Source of the DNA: Botryllus schlosseri
Taxonomy: Eukaryota; Chordata; Ascidiacea; Stolidobranchia; Styelidae
Length of the DNA stretch: 23,495 nucleotides
Direction of reading: 5' to 3'
Assembly (NCBI GenBank): GCA_000444245.1
Contig: ATSW01002087.1
Coordinates: forward strand, 1 to 23,495
Shown here: piece after piece, positions 20,026-23,495 of the stretch
How the letters are laid out: the number at the start of each line of letters is the position of its first letter
How positions within the stretch are numbered: the first letter of the stretch is position 1
Made by a program: the position numbers and the translations under genes
Notes under the pieces: model-generated
Told to the model about the DNA's origin: nothing
The model's input: only the letters and a program-made list of their open reading frames with translations
Database searches by the model: none

Positions 20026-21589
20026 CATTAGAGCAGAGGTCTCAAACTCAAATGTGCTCGCGGGCCAATTTCCTAATTTGTGATGACCCGCGGGCCGCAG
20101 CATCAATAAATAGGGATATTCAATCTATAATATCCGACTAGGCCTTATTTAACGGCACATTGCAGACAGGCATTCCACAACCATCGAGAAAATGTAATTT
20201 NCTATTATACTATTCANGCTTGGCACGAACAAATCACATTTTCAAATATTTGAATAAAATAGTTTTTGTGCCGGGCATAATTTGTTNGAAATAATGANTT
20301 NAGACATCATGCGAGAGGACGCATGNNGATATCGTAAAAGCTGTCGGGTTNTAATATTGCAGCTATNGGACCNTTGAAANGCCACAATTTTATGTAGAAT
20401 ATTTTAGAATTCACTNNAGATTGATCTGATATCAGAGCNTGTGAGCGGTGTAGCCTAATCGGGGTTTCTGATATAGGTACTCGTCTGATAAGTATAGACT
20501 ATTGTTGCTGTCATTGCCAAAGTCAAATTAAACCTGCGTTAAGTTTTCTTCGATTAATATTGGAACAGATCAATAACAGCTTGAATATAATCATTATTGT
20601 TCCATAGTAATTGCATTGTTTCTTAACCGTTTTAGCGATCCTTGTACTTTCAATTAGATTTCCAGTGACCCCTGTCGATTTTCAGCACAATTTCTGATGG
20701 GACCTATAAAACTCGGAAAGTTCATTCACATAAAACCGTGCGTAGCGCGAATAATATTTTCCTGTTGAATAAATTAGCCTAATTAGGCCAATTTCCACAA
20801 TGCATCTGGTACCCCCTATGGTGCTTTGTACCACGAAGGGGATACGGACCCATGGTTAAGAAGCCCGTGAATAGAAATGACTAATCGCGGAAGAATCCAT
20901 TGGTGTTACAGCTGTGGAGCGTACCACTACCTTACTCGCCACCGATAATAACAAGGACAGAGAGAACAAACAACATCCAGGATGTAACCAAACATACGTC
21001 ACGGGGGCCACAGAATGCCAATGGTTTCCATACAGACCTGATTAGATTTCTATATTCTATATACCCTACGCAACGCAAGCTACAGGCTTTTGATATATTA
21101 CTATTCCCCACGACCGCTTCCTAGATTTATGCCTCCGTAGGATTGCCAAATCACTGTTCCGAGAGGCAATTAAGTCCTTCTCTGATTTTAACGTTCGACC
21201 CTACTTAACTCGAGTCGTTTTTAGTTTATCACTCAGTCAATCCAAAATCGAGTAATTTGACGAAAGGTCGCACCAAACAAAATCACAATTTACAGTCACG
21301 AATCATCAACGGTTCATGTCTTGTCATCATGAACCTGAAATGTGACGTAATAGCGATCTTCCACTGCATTGTAGATTTTAGGAAGCGATGTGATATTGAA
21401 GTGTGTTTGGATTTCAGGTTTTTGTAGTATAGTTTTAGAGTGAACTTTAAGTTCCTAAATCTAAAAAAAGATATATGACACTAGATGTCGAATACTTGAA
21501 ATTGAAAAATGCCTTCGCGGGCCGCACAAAATGTTCTCGAGGGCCGCATGCGGCCCGCGGGCCGCGTGTTTGAGACCTCTGCATTAGAG
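20026..21589. mobile_element. Complete non-autonomous hAT (Charlie-like) element, 1548 bp
   Basis: The element runs 20034-21581. It starts CAGAGGTCTCAAAC and ends GTTTGAGACCTCTG, a perfect 14-base inverted repeat. It is flanked by the perfect 8-base duplication CATTAGAG at 20026-20033 and 21582-21589. Both ends carry GC-rich palindromic blocks (CCCGCGGGCCGC on the left; GGGCCGCATGCGGCCCGCGG on the right). The interior has no transposase-sized frame and contains more than ten unresolved bases between 20201 and 20439. A second copy of the right end is at 1-96. Confidence 0.95.
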
Positions 21590-22067
21590 TGATGTTCCTT
21601 GCTCGGAACACAGTGTCCTACGATGGTGTGGCTACAACCAAATCGAACGGATCCCTCTGTTTTGGTTACCTCATTCTCTCCATTTGACCAAAGGCAATTT
21701 ACGGCAATATCTAGACGTGCTTGCCGAGCGCGAAATTTGATAAAACGAACAGCAAAATGATAGCTGCCACGGTACTGATTCCGGATATATAAAGTTCATT
21801 CTGCTCATAGCCCTCGACACCCCCCCCCCAAAAAACAAAAATATGCCTCCAACTGTGCACGTTGACGAAGCCTAACATTGTGACGCAATTATGTCGTCTA
21901 GAATCACGATGCCTTGTAGATCATGACCAGGGAAGCAGCGGCGCGGCGAAAGTGAGAGTGCTCGATCAGCGACGAAGCAACAGCAATACGCTTGAAATAG
22001 CATATCTTGATACTAAAAATGATCTACTCTCACTATGCTCGCCTCCAATCATAACAGTTGATAGTGT
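21590..22067. other. Spacer without recognised content
   Basis: A C-tract followed by an A-rich run lies near 21822-21838. No gene or clear repeat recognised. Confidence 0.45.
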
Positions 22068-22110
22068 TGATACTAGATTCGGATTCGAGTAGTCGCATCG
22101 TTACGCGCGG
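22068..22110 (+). mobile_element. Diverged right-end fragment of the 22915-23422 hAT family
   Basis: TGATACTAGATTCGGATTCG and the following bases match, with few differences over about 30 bases, the right subterminal part of the element at 22915-23422 (TGATACTCGATTCAGATTCG). The terminal GCCCAGCCCTA is no longer recognisable and no left end was found. Confidence 0.5.
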
Positions 22111-22906
22111 TCATAATTGAGATATGGTGGAGTACATCATATGATAAATATGAACTCCAACAAATTCAATTGAAATGTGATTGCAATGAATTCGTAACTG
22201 ACCATTGAAAGCGCGGGGATCTTCCAATTTTCTGAACGCGTGTGTAGTATTGTCGCTGACTGTTGCGCCGTGGTCAAGGTGAGCTTCAACATTGAATGTT
22301 CGATTCGTGACAGCTTGCACCTGAATCCACACAACTACACTCCAGACCGCGACCTTGGAGAGCATTAGATTAAAAAGATTGTCTGTCATCGAAGCATATG
22401 GTTACGGGCGGCTGTCAGCAGCGTAAGAAATATAATTTCGACTTAAATGAGGTACATATTTCGCAGCCATTTTGTAATTCAATGCTATTCTTTAACGCCA
22501 GGCCATCGATATCTGTTACTTTCGGAGTATATTGCAAAGGCTGTGATTTTGAACCAATCGAAATATGAAACGTATTGACGGCGAGGTATCATAAAGGATT
22601 TGAGTATAATGCCTGTTTCCTCGGTGATTCTTAGCTCTTAGGACTCTAATATATTGAGCAATGAGCAATGAGCATGCATCCCTGAAAATATCAATATGGG
22701 CAAAAGACATCGAATGCTGGATGTTGTATCACGCTACCCGAGTTGCGAGTCAATCTAGTATGCCGTGCAAAAGAAAGACAACAGACTGGTTTACTTTTTC
22801 GACTGGATTCCAGTTATGTTGAAGCTGCGGCTCACTGGTAATTGAGTCGAATGGAGCAGAGTCATGTCATGTCAATATCGGCGTAGCCACTCCACATAGG
22901 CGACGC
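22111..22906. other. Spacer without recognised content
   Basis: Overlapping minus-strand frames up to 92 codons occur at 22111-22389 and 22516-22710. None has a recognisable motif or supporting splice pattern. Confidence 0.45.
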
Positions 22907-23430
22907 ATTGCGACTAGGGCTGGGCAAAATCGAGTACCTGAGTGATTGGATTCTGGAACACGTATTACGCTTCGCGTCGAGTCGAGTATTCGAGTATCAC
23001 CCATTATAACGTCACAACAGAATGTACTGTGTCAAAGCCCAAATATGTACCTTTCATACCACCATAATGAACGTAATGCCTGTTATCCGTCAGGATAGTT
23101 TGGTCATTTTCGACCATACCGATTTCATTGCACTTCTTGCCAATGATGTGGGATGATCATGACTTCAGAAATGTGTTATTTTCAGTAACGTTCGCAGCTT
23201 TGTACTATGTTTCGTATGCTGTGACACGGTCAATCAAGGCTTCTAGGCTTCCTCAGTGGATAATAGTATCAAAACTATAATTCTCGTTAGTAAATTAACT
23301 TTCAGTTGCGAGGAGCCTATAATTTTAGTACTCGAAAAAATCGCCTTTTACTACTCGACCCGAATCATTAAAATTGATACTCGATTCAGATTCGAGTACT
23401 CGAATCATTGTGCCCAGCCCTAATTGCGAC
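22907..23430. mobile_element. Complete non-autonomous hAT-like element (508 bp) with perfect target duplication
   Basis: The element runs 22915-23422. It starts TAGGGCTGGGCAAAATCGAG and ends ATTGTGCCCAGCCCTA, giving the inverted repeat TAGGGCTGGGCA. The perfect 8-base duplication ATTGCGAC flanks it at 22907-22914 and 23423-23430. Subterminal regions are rich in TCGAGTA/TACTCGA units on both sides. It has no coding capacity. Diverged relatives lie at 2271 and 22068. Confidence 0.95.
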
Positions 23431-23495
23431 ACTGATAATGATTGTCACTCCTGTCCATGTCCAACTAACTCTGAGTCGGAGACACGCCAGGGATG

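Noticed and set aside
1-23495. CRISPR arrays, tRNA or rRNA genes, bacterial operons.
   Set aside because: No regularly spaced repeats, cloverleaf-like genes or rRNA segments were recognised, and the splicing shows a eukaryotic nuclear locus.

Overview
The window is animal nuclear DNA. It contains a 16-exon gene with GT-AG introns (the shortest 64 to 84 bases), several non-autonomous hAT transposons with 8-base target duplications, decayed LINE ends and scattered unresolved bases. Compact introns, AT-rich spacers and a homologue of the bacterial YihQ family fit a marine invertebrate such as a tunicate or other invertebrate deuterostome. The sequence does not fix the species.

Two host genes are visible. 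The best supported is on the plus strand at 6746-14314. It encodes a secreted-looking glycoside hydrolase family 31 protein whose closest recalled relative is the bacterial sulfoquinovosidase YihQ. I assembled it exon by exon with consistent phases to 702 residues. Both catalytic aspartates are present, as are four of the five residues that bind the sulfonate in E. coli YihQ; the fifth, Tyr508, is Phe here. It also has an N-terminal signal peptide and at least three N-glycosylation sequons. The last stretch of coding sequence, about 30-40 residues, is not confidently located. The second gene is a long single-exon minus-strand ORF (2813-4966, 717 residues) of unknown family, with a Cys-rich N-terminus, a long charged and probably disordered body, and a splice acceptor just before its first ATG.

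The rest is mostly transposon debris. Four hAT-type elements are complete, each with terminal inverted repeats and an 8-base duplication: 1011-1290, 15898-16248, 20034-21581 and 22915-23422. A second copy of the 20034 family is cut by the left edge of the window. Other lone or diverged hAT ends lie at 427, 2271, 16519, 18090, 18828 and 22068. Minus-strand LINE 3' ends lie at about 5590-6090 and 14757-15330. Intron 14 of the hydrolase gene holds a CTCGAGTCAAGTC-rich repeat.

The genes do not form an operon. The functional theme is a possible animal enzyme for cleaving sulfoquinovosides, the head group of plant and algal sulfolipid, acting outside the cytoplasm. That is inferred from family and pocket residues, not shown.
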